Below are positions 46,360-54,413 of a DNA stretch of 64,000 nucleotides, piece after piece. The stretch is from contig NZ_QMEL01000002.1 of the NCBI RefSeq assembly GCF_003390885.1, positions 558,001 through 622,000 of the forward strand, read 5' to 3'. The translations under genes and the position numbers were made by a program. How positions within the stretch are numbered: position 1 is the first letter of the stretch; each line of letters starts with the position of its first letter. Under the pieces are notes generated by a model. The model had not been told where the DNA came from, did not search any database, and worked only from the letters and a program-made list of their open reading frames with translations. Source of the DNA: Pelagibacterium sediminicola. GTDB taxonomy: Bacteria; Pseudomonadota; Alphaproteobacteria; Rhizobiales; Devosiaceae.

Positions 46360-47793
46360 ATGATGACGCGCGATGGCAAAAAGGTTGGGGGGCCGGTAAG
46401 GGGTTTGTCCTTCAAACTCATCACCGCCATCGCCTTTGTCATCCTGCTCGTCGAAGTCGCGGTGTTTTTCCCTTCGCTCGCCAATTACCGGGCAAGCTGG
46501 CTCGACGACCGGCTGCGCATCGGCGGGGTGGCGGTGCGGGTGTTCGACGCGGTGCCCGACGTCATGGATCTGCCCGTCGAGATCACCGATCCACTGCTGC
46601 AATCGGCGGGCGCGCTCGCCATCGTCTACCGCCGGGCCGGGCAGACCGATCTCATCGCCATCGAGGGCGCCACGATGCCCGCCGAAGCCCATCTCGCCGA
46701 CATGCGCGACCGCAACCCTGTCCGGCTGATCATGGATGCCACCGAAACGCTGTTGTTGGGCGGAGACCGCATATTGCGCATCGTGGGCGTGCCGCCCGGC
46801 GCCGGGGACGTGGTGGTCGAGGTGCTGATGCCCGACGGACCACTGCGCGCCGACATGCTCACCTATTCGGGCAATATCCTTGCGCTTTCGCTGATCATTG
46901 CCGGGGTGACCGCCATCGTCATCTATGTGCTGGCCGAAAGCCTGCTGATCGCCCCGATCAAGCGGTTGACCGCCAATGTGCTGGCCTTCCGCAACAATCC
47001 CGAGAACGGCACCCTCATTATCACGCCCGATCCGGACCGGGACGACGAGATCGCCGTACTCGAACAGGCGCTGGCCGATACCCAGGCCGAACTGTTCTCG
47101 ATGCTGCGCCAGCGCCGCCATCTGGCCGATCTGGGGCTGGCGGTCGCCAAGATCAACCACGATCTGCGCAACATGCTGACCTCGGCCCAACTGCTGTCCG
47201 ATCAGGTGGCGACGCTGGACGACCCCAAGGTGCAAAGGCTGGCGCCAAGGCTCGTCAACACCCTCGACCGGGCCATCGGCTTTGCCCAGTCGGTGCTCGA
47301 CTATGGCCGCCAGCAGGCCGGACTGCCCCGGCCCCAGCCGGTGGGCGTGCGGGCGCTTGGTTTTGAAAGCGCGCTTGCTGCCGGTCTCGCCGGCCATCCG
47401 GTCATCCGGTTCGACAACCGGGTGGGCGACGACATCGTGCTCGAGCTCGATCCCGACCATCTTGGCCGCGTGCTGGTCAATCTCATGAAGAACGCGCGCG
47501 AGGCACTCGAGGCGGTGGACGGGAAGACCACCGGCCCCACCGTGACGCTTGATGCCGAACGCTCGCCCGGCCGGACGCGGCTCTTCCTTGCCGACAACGG
47601 CCCGGGCCTGCCGCCCCGGGCCCGCGAAAACCTTTTTGTCGCCTTTGAAGGCTCGGCCCGCGCCGGAGGCACGGGACTGGGGCTGGCCATCGCGCGCGAA
47701 CTGGTGACGGCCAATGGCGGCGAGTTGACCCTGCTCGAAACCACCACCGGCGCCACCTTCGCCCTCGATTTTCCCACGCCCACCTGCGCCTGA
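46360..47793 (+). CDS. sensor histidine kinase without adjacent response regulator
   Basis: A 477-residue membrane sensor kinase. Helix one spans about residues 18-40, a periplasmic domain about 41-165, helix two about 170-192, then HAMP-like and kinase regions: an unusual H-box LAVAKINHDLRNMLTSAQLL, N-box LVNLMKNAREALEA, G1 ADNGPGLPPRA and G2 GGTGLGLAIAREL. No receiver gene lies next to it. It forms a likely operon with the redox-dead flavoprotein gene 24 bp upstream, so the two may work together in sensing redox or a ligand (inference). Confidence 0.88.
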   Translation: MMTRDGKKVGGPVRGLSFKLITAIAFVILLVEVAVFFPSLANYRASWLDDRLRIGGVAVRVFDAVPDVMDLPVEITDPLLQSAGALAIVYRRAGQTDLIAIEGATMPAEAHLADMRDRNPVRLIMDATETLLLGGDRILRIVGVPPGAGDVVVEVLMPDGPLRADMLTYSGNILALSLIIAGVTAIVIYVLAESLLIAPIKRLTANVLAFRNNPENGTLIITPDPDRDDEIAVLEQALADTQAELFSMLRQRRHLADLGLAVAKINHDLRNMLTSAQLLSDQVATLDDPKVQRLAPRLVNTLDRAIGFAQSVLDYGRQQAGLPRPQPVGVRALGFESALAAGLAGHPVIRFDNRVGDDIVLELDPDHLGRVLVNLMKNAREALEAVDGKTTGPTVTLDAERSPGRTRLFLADNGPGLPPRARENLFVAFEGSARAGGTGLGLAIARELVTANGGELTLLETTTGATFALDFPTPTCA

Positions 47794-47880
47794 ACGGTAC
47801 GGCACAGCACCCCAACACCCCGGCAGACTTTCCCCTTTGCAAGCCGCCGTCCACTTATTCCCAAAACGCTCGCACCGACA

Positions 47881-47908
47881 CTTGCATTGCACGCCAACCC
47901 GGTATAAG
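47881..47908 (+). promoter_or_regulatory. candidate promoter of the tRNA-Arg gene
   Basis: CTTGCA (47,881-47,886) and TATAAG (47,903-47,908) are 16 bp apart, 43 bp before the tRNA. The -10 equals that of rpmH. The -35 is only partly consensus. Confidence 0.45.
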
Positions 47909-47951
47909 CGTTCCCCCTGCCGCCGGGGACCACCCCATCAACCGGCACCGC

Positions 47952-48028
47952 GCGCCCGTAGCTCAGCTGGATAGAGCACCAGACTACGAATCTGGGGGTC
48001 AGAGGTTCGAATCCTTTCGGGCGCGCCA
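47952..48028 (+). tRNA. tRNA-Arg (anticodon ACG)
   Basis: A complete 77-base cloverleaf: acceptor GCGCCCG pairs with CGGGCGC, the D-arm is GCTCAGCTGGATAGAGC, the anticodon stem CCAGA/TCTGG holds loop CTACGAA (anticodon ACG), the T-arm is AGAGGTTCGAATCCTTT, and the discriminator G is followed by encoded CCA. It marks the border between core chromosome on the left and mobile-element-rich DNA on the right. tRNA-Arg genes are common integration sites. Confidence 0.97.
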
Positions 48029-48076
48029 TAATTACTTGATTTTATTGAATTTTTTGAACGTGACGGGAAGTATCAT

Positions 48077-48108
48077 ACCGGCCATGTTTTTTAATTATGC
48101 CGGTTTTG
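48077..48108 (+). terminator. possible terminator after tRNA-Arg
   Basis: ACCGGC (48,077-48,082) and GCCGGT (48,099-48,104) form a stem that extends by AT pairs over one bulged base, with an AT-rich loop. TTTT follows partly within the stem end. The fit to a rho-independent terminator is modest. Confidence 0.35.
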
Positions 48109-48112
48109 GCTA

Positions 48113-48972
48113 AGAACTCCTAACAAAACCGTTCTGTTGCTCTGAAGCATATGATTGCGGCAGCGATGACGAGGAAAGCGCGATAGAGATCGGCATGGCG
48201 TTCGTAGCGGACGATCAACCGCCTAAACTGGTTGATCCATGCGAACGTCCTCTCCACGACCCATCGGTGCTTTCCGAGGTGGCTGCTGGTTTCGACGCCG
48301 CGCCTTGCGATGCGGGGCGTGATGGAGCGGGCGCGCAGGTCGCGGCGGCAACGGTCGAAGTCGTAGCCCTTGTCGGCATGGAACTTGGCGGGTCGCTTGC
48401 GGGGCCGGCCGCGCTTCTGGCGCACGGGATGGACGGCCTCGACGACGTCGGTCAGCGCCATGCTGTCGTGCCGGTTGGCTCCGGTCAGGACGAGAGCGAG
48501 AGGGATGCCGGCGCGGTCGACCATGATGTGGCGTTTGGCGCCCGGTTTGCCGCGATCGGTCGGGTTCGGGCCTGTCGCATCGCCCCCCTTTTGGCGGGAA
48601 CGGACGAGGCATCCACCGAGGCGCGCGACCAGTCGATCTCGCCGGCCAGATTGAGCCGGTCGAGCATATGGCGATGCAGCTTGTCCCACAGGCCCGCATT
48701 CTGCCAGTCGCGCAGCCGGCGCCAGCAGGTCATTCCCGAGCAACCGGCGACCTCAAACGGCAGCCGTTCCCACGGGATCCCGGTGTAGAGCACAAACAGG
48801 ATGCCGATCAGCGCATCGCGGGCTGCAACCGGCGGACGACCGCTCTTCGGGCGTGCAGCGGGAACAGGCATCAGCGGGGCGACCTCTGCCCACAAATCAT
48901 CAGGAAGGAGTTTCTTAGCCATGCCAGAAACTCGACCATCCATGGTTAACAAAAGGTTTTGTTAGGAGTTCT
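48113..48972. mobile_element. IS5-family insertion sequence (IS427-like)
   Basis: This 860-bp element is bounded by perfect inverted ends. The 20-base sequence TAAGAACTCCTAACAAAACC at 48,111-48,130 recurs exactly inverted at 48,955-48,974. A TA on each side (48,111-48,112 and 48,973-48,974) fits the 2-bp target duplication of this group. Intactness of ends and frameshift site suggests recent insertion. It interrupts or abuts the truncated ThiF gene. Confidence 0.93.
48120..48922 (-). CDS. IS5-family transposase, two frames joined by programmed frameshift
   Basis: A DDE transposase split in two overlapping frames. The first starts at ATG 48,922 (MAKKLLPDDLWAEVAPLMP) and holds the N-terminal part with PKSGRPPVAARDAL. 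The second, lying in the -1 frame, carries GKPGAKRHIMVDRAGIPLAL, the HADKGYDFDRC second catalytic Asp region and the KHRWVVERTFAWINQFRRL motif with the catalytic Glu. The join is at a slippery A4G6 run (minus strand, 48,583-48,592). Such a site is characteristic of IS427-group elements and yields a full-length protein by ribosomal slippage; this is not a decay mutation. Confidence 0.88.
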
Positions 48973-48981
48973 TAGGCCGAC

Positions 48982-49782
48982 ATGCTGTCGAGCCATGCGG
49001 CGGCCATCGATCCGACGGCCACGGCAAAGACGTTCCGGGTGATCGAAGCCGACGACCCCGATTCCGTATTTGAGTATCTGGACACGGCCTCAAGCCGCGC
49101 GGGCATCTACGCCCTGTCGCAAAAGCTGGCCCTGCCCAGGATGGCGATCATCGGCCTTGGCGGCACGGGTTCCTACGTCCTCGACGTGGTGGCGAAAACG
49201 CCGGTCCATGGGATCCATCTTTTCGACGGCGACCATTACCTCCAGCACAATGCGTTCCGCTCGCCCGGAGCCGCGACGCTTGCCGAACTGAAGGCCGCGC
49301 CGAAAAAAGTCCACTACTTCCGCGACCGCTATGCGCCGATGCGCCGGAACATCGTGGCGCAGGATTTTCACATCGACGCCGCGAATGCTGACTGCCTCGA
49401 CGGGATGGTGTTCGTCTTCCTTTGCGTTGATCGCGGCGATGTAAAGCGGCCGATCATCGAGAAGCTGGAGGCCCTCGGCATCCCCTACGTCGATGTCGGG
49501 ATGGGCATCGACCTTGTGGACGACAAGCTGCAGGGCATCGTGAGGACGACGACGTGCACCGCACGCATGAATGCGCACGTCCGCGACAAGAAGCGCATCG
49601 GCCTTTCCGCCGGCGCGGCCGATGACCTGTACGCCAAGAATATTCAGATTGCCGACCTGAACGCGGCGTTGGCGGTCATCAAGTGGAAGAAGCTGTTTGG
49701 CTTCTACCTCGATCTGGATGACGAACACCATTGCACCTACACGCTCGACGGCAACATGCTTCTGAACGAGGACAAGCCATGA
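48982..49782 (+). pseudogene. ThiF/E1-like adenylyltransferase, N-terminally truncated
   Basis: Encodes 266 residues of an E1-like enzyme. It has the nucleotide-binding loop MAIIGLGGTGSYVLDVVAKT, HLFDGDHYLQHNAFRSPGA, the FVFLCVDRGDVKRPIIEKL region, YVDVGMGIDLVDD and a TTTCTARM segment where the E1 catalytic Cys may lie. Upstream reading continues in frame as Ala-Asp before ATG 48,982 but meets a TAG created by the IS end, so the original N-terminus was cut off by the IS insertion. In intact operons of this type a multiubiquitin protein and an E2 gene precede it. It is coupled to the DUF6527 gene by an ATGA overlap. Confidence 0.8.
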
Positions 49783-50213
49783 AACAGCCCATCGTCCTCG
49801 ACACGGAATTTGTCACGAGCGTCCCGGACCGACTCGCCGAGCATACGCTTTACGTGTCGATGGAATACGCCACGGTCGCGCATAAATGCTGCTGCGGCTG
49901 CGGCCTGGAAGTGGTGACGCCGCTCAGCCCGACCGACTGGAAACTGACCTATGACGGCGTTTCGGTGTCGCTTCATCCTTCGATTGGCAATTGGAGCTTT
50001 CCCTGCCGCTCCCACTACTGGATCGATAAGGGCAAGGTCCGTTGGGCGGGTAACATGACCCAGGAGCAGATCGACGGCGTCCGCGCCCACGACCGTCGCG
50101 CCAAAGCCCGTTATTTCGACCAGTCGGAACAGGCTGCCAAGCCGACTCGCTCCGCGCCGCCCGCCAAGCCGAAGAGCGGATTCTGGTCGTGGCTCTCCCG
50201 TTTGTGGTCCTGA
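49779..50213 (+). CDS. DUF6527 family zinc-ribbon-like protein
   Basis: The 144-residue product has a cysteine cluster AHKCCCGCGLEVVTPLSP (about 37-54) and a later NWSFPCRSHYWI segment; together they give a C-x-C and C-x2-H metal-binding set. This layout matches DUF6527, a family that I recall next to multiubiquitin, E2 and ThiF genes in bacterial ubiquitin-like operons. The tail is Pro/Lys/Ser-rich. The gene is intact, starts in an ATGA overlap with the ThiF gene and has no downstream partner. Function unknown. Confidence 0.78.
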   Translation: MKQPIVLDTEFVTSVPDRLAEHTLYVSMEYATVAHKCCCGCGLEVVTPLSPTDWKLTYDGVSVSLHPSIGNWSFPCRSHYWIDKGKVRWAGNMTQEQIDGVRAHDRRAKARYFDQSEQAAKPTRSAPPAKPKSGFWSWLSRLWS

Positions 50214-50354
50214 TACGGGAAGGCCCCTGATTTCGCCGAGGTTGCGTCAGGATGCGTTCTGGCGCTGACCGGGCCGAACACCCCCTGAAGGCCATACCGC
50301 ATTCCCCGCCCCGCAATCGGGCCGGAATCGGCATGGCTGTAGCGGCCCGGATTG

Positions 50355-51056
50355 TCAGGCCGGAGCGATAGCAGGCAGCCCGGCGAGCGGGTCGGTTTTT
50401 ATAAGGGAGCAGAAAACGCCGTCCATGCAGCGCATGGCCCATTGCTGAACCGGAATTTGAGGGCAGTTGCCCTTTATATAACCCTTGAACCTATGTTTCT
50501 GTGACGCCGCTGTCGCCCCTGCATTCCGGGCGCTGCCGAGCCATTTTTGCCGGTGATGGCGGGCGATCAGCGGATCGCACAGCCGCACGACCAGCCCGAC
50601 GCACATGCGCGAGCGCGCCCCGGCAATCACATCGACCGCGATATAGCCTTCCCGTTCGAGCGGGCGGAGATAGCGTTGCACCGTGCGGCGGCAACGGCCG
50701 AGCGCCCGCGCGGGGTATGTGACTGTCACCGCCAGCGAACGGCTGTCCCGGTCCTTGCGGTAGGTTTCTTCGGCGAGCTTGCGCGCACAGCGCCGCGCGC
50801 CGTCGCAGAGATTGGGGTCGTCTTCGAGCCGCGCCGCCAGCTCCGGCACATAGGCCCCGCTATCCTTCGGCACCGGTCGCCGTTCCGGCTCGTGCGCCCG
50901 GTAGCGATGACAGGTTTGCAACGAGCGGGCGCGGCGTTCCGTGTTGACCGGAATTGCCGTGACCGGCGCGGGCGCACTGCCCTCGACGATTCGGGTTTTC
51001 AGGTGCCGGTGCGCGTCCACGAAGGCGGATTGCGCGCAGGCGTTTTGCATAGTCAT
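50355..51056 (-). CDS. putative helix-turn-helix replication or regulatory protein
   Basis: A 233-residue, arginine-rich protein of unknown function. A central winged-helix-like block (LAVTVTYPARALGRCRRTVQ, then YLRPLEREGYIAVDV, about 130-165) resembles HTH regions of plasmid replication or transfer regulators. ATG 51,056 is preferred because GGGGAG lies 7 bp upstream; an upstream ATG (51,173) is without a ribosome site. It is divergent from parA across a repeat-bearing gap. An initiator or regulator of a former plasmid or integrative element is plausible but not proven. Confidence 0.55.
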   Translation of the reverse strand: MTMQNACAQSAFVDAHRHLKTRIVEGSAPAPVTAIPVNTERRARSLQTCHRYRAHEPERRPVPKDSGAYVPELAARLEDDPNLCDGARRCARKLAEETYRKDRDSRSLAVTVTYPARALGRCRRTVQRYLRPLEREGYIAVDVIAGARSRMCVGLVVRLCDPLIARHHRQKWLGSARNAGATAASQKHRFKGYIKGNCPQIPVQQWAMRCMDGVFCSLIKTDPLAGLPAIAPA

Positions 51057-51574
51057 GGTTTTCTCCCCTATCGGTTCGGAGAAAACCCGCAGAAAATCAG
51101 GGCGCACGAAAACATCGCAAAAATTACTTGCGTGATTGTAACTGTTTTGAGATATTTGGATTGCTGATTTCACAAATATCTCTATCTAACGAACGGCCCG
51201 ACTCTGGTGGATTTTCTTTTTGTTAGGGGAATTTTCCTCGTAAGTTGTTGGAATAGATTGCGCGAGGTCGGAATCGACCACCGCAAATTGTCCGCAATGT
51301 ACGGCGCTATGGCAAGTTTGTTCTGTCAGCCAAGTATTCACGCGGCTTTCGGAGCGCCTTTTTTCAAAAGCGCAGCCAGCATTGCCCCGAATCGTCCCGA
51401 GCGGCGCATCTTCATTCCGAATAATGAACACAGATAGCTACCAGAAAGCGCGCCTGTTGCTATCTGGTAGAACAAAAAACTATCCGGCCTCTTTCAAATA
51501 CTCGTTTGGTATTTGATAACTATCTGGTATTTTTAATTAGTTATACGTTTCGACTATTTACATAGTGAGAGTGC
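51057..51574. promoter_or_regulatory. AT-rich gap with repeated CTATCTGGTA sites upstream of parA
   Basis: This 518-bp gap is clearly AT-richer than its surroundings. CTATCTGGTA occurs at 51,460-51,469 and 51,520-51,529, exactly 60 bp apart, and an inverted CTACCAGA lies at 51,438-51,445. CTATCCGG at 51,480 is a weaker copy. These could be operator or centromere-like sites of the partition module. I see no supportable gene in the gap. Confidence 0.55.
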
Positions 51575-52261
51575 ATGCCCGTCATTTCTTTTGCAAATCC
51601 AAAAGGGGGAGCCGGAAAGACAACGTCCGCACTGCTGTTGGCCGGTGAATTGGCCGGAAAGGGCGCGCGCGTCGCCATTATCGATGCCGACCCCGAACGG
51701 TGGATCTCCCAGTGGGGCCGGTTGCCCGGCAAGCCCGCAACCATCGACATCATCGCCGAGGTCAGCGAGGACACCATCGTCGATCACATCGAAAGCGCCG
51801 CGAAGACAGCCCAGTTCGTCATCGTCGATTTGGAAGGCACGGCGAGCCTTATGGTCGCCAACGCCATCGGCATGTCGGACCTCGTCATCATTCCCGCGCA
51901 GGGCGCGTCGATGGATGCAAAGGGCGCGGCCAAGACCATCAAGCTGATCCGTAACCAGGAGCGCATGGCCCTGCGCACTATCCCGCACAGTATCCTGCTG
52001 ACGCGCACCAGCGCCGCCATCACTTCGCGCGCCTTGCGCAATGTGCCGGACCAGCTCGACAAAGCGGGCATCGACGTGTTCTCCACCTCCATAGTCGAAC
52101 GCGCCGCCTTTCGCGACATCTTCGATTTTGGCGGCGTGCTGGCGGGTCTGTCCAACGCACGGGTCAGCAATATCGACAAGGCGCGGGAGAACGCGCGGGC
52201 CTTCGCGGGTGAGGTGATCGCCAAGCTCAAGAGCACGGCAGTTGTCGGAAAGGCAGCGTAA
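51575..52261 (+). CDS. parA: ParA-family partition ATPase
   Basis: A small ParA/MinD-type ATPase, 228 residues, without an N-terminal HTH. It has the deviant Walker A FANPKGGAGKTTSALLLAGEL, Walker A' IDADPERWISQWG and Walker B-like FVIVDLEGTASLM. Proteins of this size segregate plasmids or integrative elements rather than chromosomes. It is followed by a small partition-like gene one base away. No Rep gene or ParB with an HTH is visible. Confidence 0.88.
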   Translation: MPVISFANPKGGAGKTTSALLLAGELAGKGARVAIIDADPERWISQWGRLPGKPATIDIIAEVSEDTIVDHIESAAKTAQFVIVDLEGTASLMVANAIGMSDLVIIPAQGASMDAKGAAKTIKLIRNQERMALRTIPHSILLTRTSAAITSRALRNVPDQLDKAGIDVFSTSIVERAAFRDIFDFGGVLAGLSNARVSNIDKARENARAFAGEVIAKLKSTAVVGKAA

Positions 52262-52262
52262 C

Positions 52263-52634
52263 ATGGAACGCCAGCGCACCGATCTTGGCTTCGCCGACTC
52301 GCTTGACGATTTCGATCCATCCGAATGGCTGCCGCAGCCGGTAGTTACCGCCAACGACAAGCCGCCGCAGGCGGAAACGAAGAAAGCGGCGGCGGCCGCC
52401 GGATTCCGCAGCCGTGAGCCGCAGCCGGCGGTCGAGGCCCGGCCTGCCGAACTGCCGCGGCGCCGCCGCACCGGGCGCAACATGCAGCTCAATCTGAAAG
52501 CCCGGCCCGAAACAATCGCCGCGTTCTGCGCCATCGCCGACAGCCAGGGCTGGGGTCTCGGCGAGACTCTGGAACATGCGGTCACCCTGCTGGAGCGCGA
52601 AGTTGGCCCTGCCGGCTGGAAAGGCGGGGGCTAA
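52263..52634 (+). CDS. small plasmid stability/partition determinant
   Basis: The 123-residue product has an acidic N-terminus (FADSLDDFDPSEWLPQP), an alanine- and proline-rich linker with a basic patch (RRRRTGRNMQLNLKARPET), and a C-terminal helix pair. The pattern of a linker followed by a ribbon-helix-helix-like domain (NMQLNLKARPETIAAFCAIA) resembles small ParB-type partners of ParA. It starts one base after parA, so they are co-translated. Confidence 0.65.
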   Translation: MERQRTDLGFADSLDDFDPSEWLPQPVVTANDKPPQAETKKAAAAAGFRSREPQPAVEARPAELPRRRRTGRNMQLNLKARPETIAAFCAIADSQGWGLGETLEHAVTLLEREVGPAGWKGGG

Positions 52635-52816
52635 AGCCCCCGACCCGGTCCCGCTGCGATGGCGCGGGAGATATTCTCCAGCGTGGCCAGGTTGTTCCGG
52701 CGCTCCGGGGTGCCGGTGGCGGTCCGCGCCAAAGTCTCGGTCGCCTGCCGGAACAGGGCGCGCAGTTCGGCTTCGGTGCGGGATTGCAGTTCGGCGATGG
52801 TCATCAGCTTGTTCAT
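52631..52816 (-). CDS. small conserved-looking hypothetical protein
   Basis: A 61-residue, helical and charged protein (MNKLMTIAELQSRTEAELRA, then LARTATGTPERRNNLATLEN). GGAGGAAGA lies just before its ATG. It is convergent with the partition gene, overlapping by four bases. Composition is that of a real small protein, but I recognise no domain and assign no function. Confidence 0.5.
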   Translation of the reverse strand: MNKLMTIAELQSRTEAELRALFRQATETLARTATGTPERRNNLATLENISRAIAAGPGRGL

Positions 52817-53020
52817 CTTCTTCCTCCTTGTTCACGCGGCCCCGGTCATCAGAGCCATTCCGTGCTTGCCCAGACACACAATCGGCACGGGGATGGATCG
52901 CCATGACTGGCGGCCAAAGAGGACATGAGGGAGACGGGGACGAGCTTGTGATCCGTCGTCAGGCTGAAATCTCCACCAAGTCGTAAAATGCGGGCGCGTC
53001 CGGCAGGCCGGACCGGGCTC

Positions 53021-54071
53021 TGGTGTTTGATCCCGGACTTTGATGGTGCAATCTTGTCGCCGGAATGGAAGGATGCACTATGGGCCAAATTCTACACAGC
53101 AGCACCACCACGACAGAGGCGATCCGTCGAGCGATACAAAATAGTGAAGAGAGCCTGAGAGTGCTGGCCAAGCGCTACGGGATCAACCAGAAGACGGTGG
53201 CAAAGTGGAAGAAGCGCACCTCTCCAGCCGATCTGCCGACCGGGCCGAAGGAGCCGCGCTTGACGGTCCTCTCGGTCGAGGAGGAAGCAGTCATCGTGGC
53301 TTTCCGGCGCTATACGCTGCCGCCGCTCGACGACTGCCTCTACGCCTTGCAGCCGACAATCCCGCATCTGACGCGCTCGTCATTGCATCGCTGCCTGCAG
53401 CGCCATGGCATCTCCCGCCTGCCCGATGTCGAAGGCGACCGGCCGGCAAAAAAGAAGTTCAAGGCCTATCCGATCGGCTACTTCCACATTGATATCGCCG
53501 AGGTGAGAACCGAGCAGGGCAAGGTGCACATGTTCGTCGCCATCGACCGCACCTCCAAGTTCGCCTTCGTGGAACTGCATGAGAAAGCCACCACCGCCGT
53601 CTCCAGAGACTTCCTGCTTGGACTGATCGCGGCCGTTCCCTACAAGATCCACACCGTGCTCACCGACAACGGCATCCAGTTCACCACGCCCGGCGCCGGT
53701 GGCTCGGCGGTGCCGCTGATCAAGGAGGCAATCGCCAATGGCGAAACTTTCCGCGCTCACGCCTTCGAATATGCCTGCGCCAGGAACGACATCGAGCATC
53801 GCACCACCAAGGTTAAGCACCCATGGACCAATGGCCAGGTTGAAAGGATGAACCGGACCATCAAGGACGCAACCGTCAAGCGCTTCTACTACGAGAGCAA
53901 CGACCAGCTCAGGCAACACCTCGCAGACTTCGTTGCGGCCTACAACTTCGCCCGCAGGCTCAAAACCCTCAAGGGTCTCACGCCTTACGAGTTCATCTGC
54001 AAGGCGTGGACCTCACAGCCCGAACGCTTCACCGTCAATCCGCTCCACCAAATGCCGGGACCAAACACCTA
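53021..54071. mobile_element. IS481-family insertion sequence
   Basis: An element of about 1.05 kb with imperfect ends: left TGGTGTTTGATCCCGG (53,021-53,036) and right, inverted, AGGTGTTTGGTCCCGG (ending 54,070). GCTC flanks both sides (53,017-53,020 and 54,072-54,075) and may be the target duplication. On its right it abuts a truncated hydrolase gene, suggesting that gene was its target. Confidence 0.75.
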
Positions 54072-54072
54072 G
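53080..54072 (+). CDS. IS481-family transposase
   Basis: A 330-residue DDE integrase-type transposase. It starts with an HTH region (RVLAKRYGINQKTVAKWKKR) and continues into the rve core: HIDIAEVRTEQGK with the first Asp, LTDNGIQFTTPG with the second, and HPWTNGQVERMNRTIKDATVKRF with the catalytic Glu. ATG 53,080 has GGAAGGA upstream; an ATG 15 bp earlier is possible. It looks intact, so the element may be mobile. Confidence 0.92.
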   Translation: MGQILHSSTTTTEAIRRAIQNSEESLRVLAKRYGINQKTVAKWKKRTSPADLPTGPKEPRLTVLSVEEEAVIVAFRRYTLPPLDDCLYALQPTIPHLTRSSLHRCLQRHGISRLPDVEGDRPAKKKFKAYPIGYFHIDIAEVRTEQGKVHMFVAIDRTSKFAFVELHEKATTAVSRDFLLGLIAAVPYKIHTVLTDNGIQFTTPGAGGSAVPLIKEAIANGETFRAHAFEYACARNDIEHRTTKVKHPWTNGQVERMNRTIKDATVKRFYYESNDQLRQHLADFVAAYNFARRLKTLKGLTPYEFICKAWTSQPERFTVNPLHQMPGPNT

Positions 54073-54075
54073 CTC

Positions 54076-54413
54076 CAAGGGGCAACGTCATGATCGCGGC
54101 GAGCGTCTTGATGCGTGGATCGATCTCGGCGGCAACGAGCGAGAAGCCGCCCGAACCGCAGACACCTATCACACCGATCTTGTTGCGATCCACTTCGGGC
54201 TGGATGCCGAGGAAGTCGACAGTCGCCGAAAAACAGTCTGCGAAGATTTCAAGCGAGGAAATCCGGCGCGGTCCGCCACCGCTCTCGCCGCCGAACGTCA
54301 AAGTGATGAAGCCGTGCTCGGCCATCGTCTGGGCATAAAAGCCGACAGTCTATTCCTTCAAGCCACAATAGGGATGGCCGAGGACCAGAGCGGGGCCCGG
54401 TGCATCGGAAGGT
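54076..54413 (-). pseudogene. alpha/beta hydrolase (dienelactone-hydrolase/YcjY-like) fragment
   Basis: Minus-strand reading gives ALVLGHPYCGLKE, a stop (TAG), then TVGFYAQTMAEHGFITLTF, SGGGPRR, and the nucleophile region VIGVCGSGGFSLVAAEIDPR. This is the middle of an alpha/beta hydrolase, with a conserved order of motifs. The 5' end is missing next to lysR and the 3' half is cut off at the IS481 end. An internal stop plus loss of both ends means it is dead. Confidence 0.75.

Noticed and set aside
48120-48922. Two overlapping transposase frames as a decayed pseudogene
   Set aside because: The frames meet at an A4G6 slippery run, the ends are perfect and all motifs are present. This is the programmed frameshift layout of the group.
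51186-51437. Opposing short frames in the parA upstream gap as a toxin-antitoxin pair
   Set aside because: Neither frame has a ribosome site or a recognisable domain, and the stretch is AT-rich with operator-like repeats.
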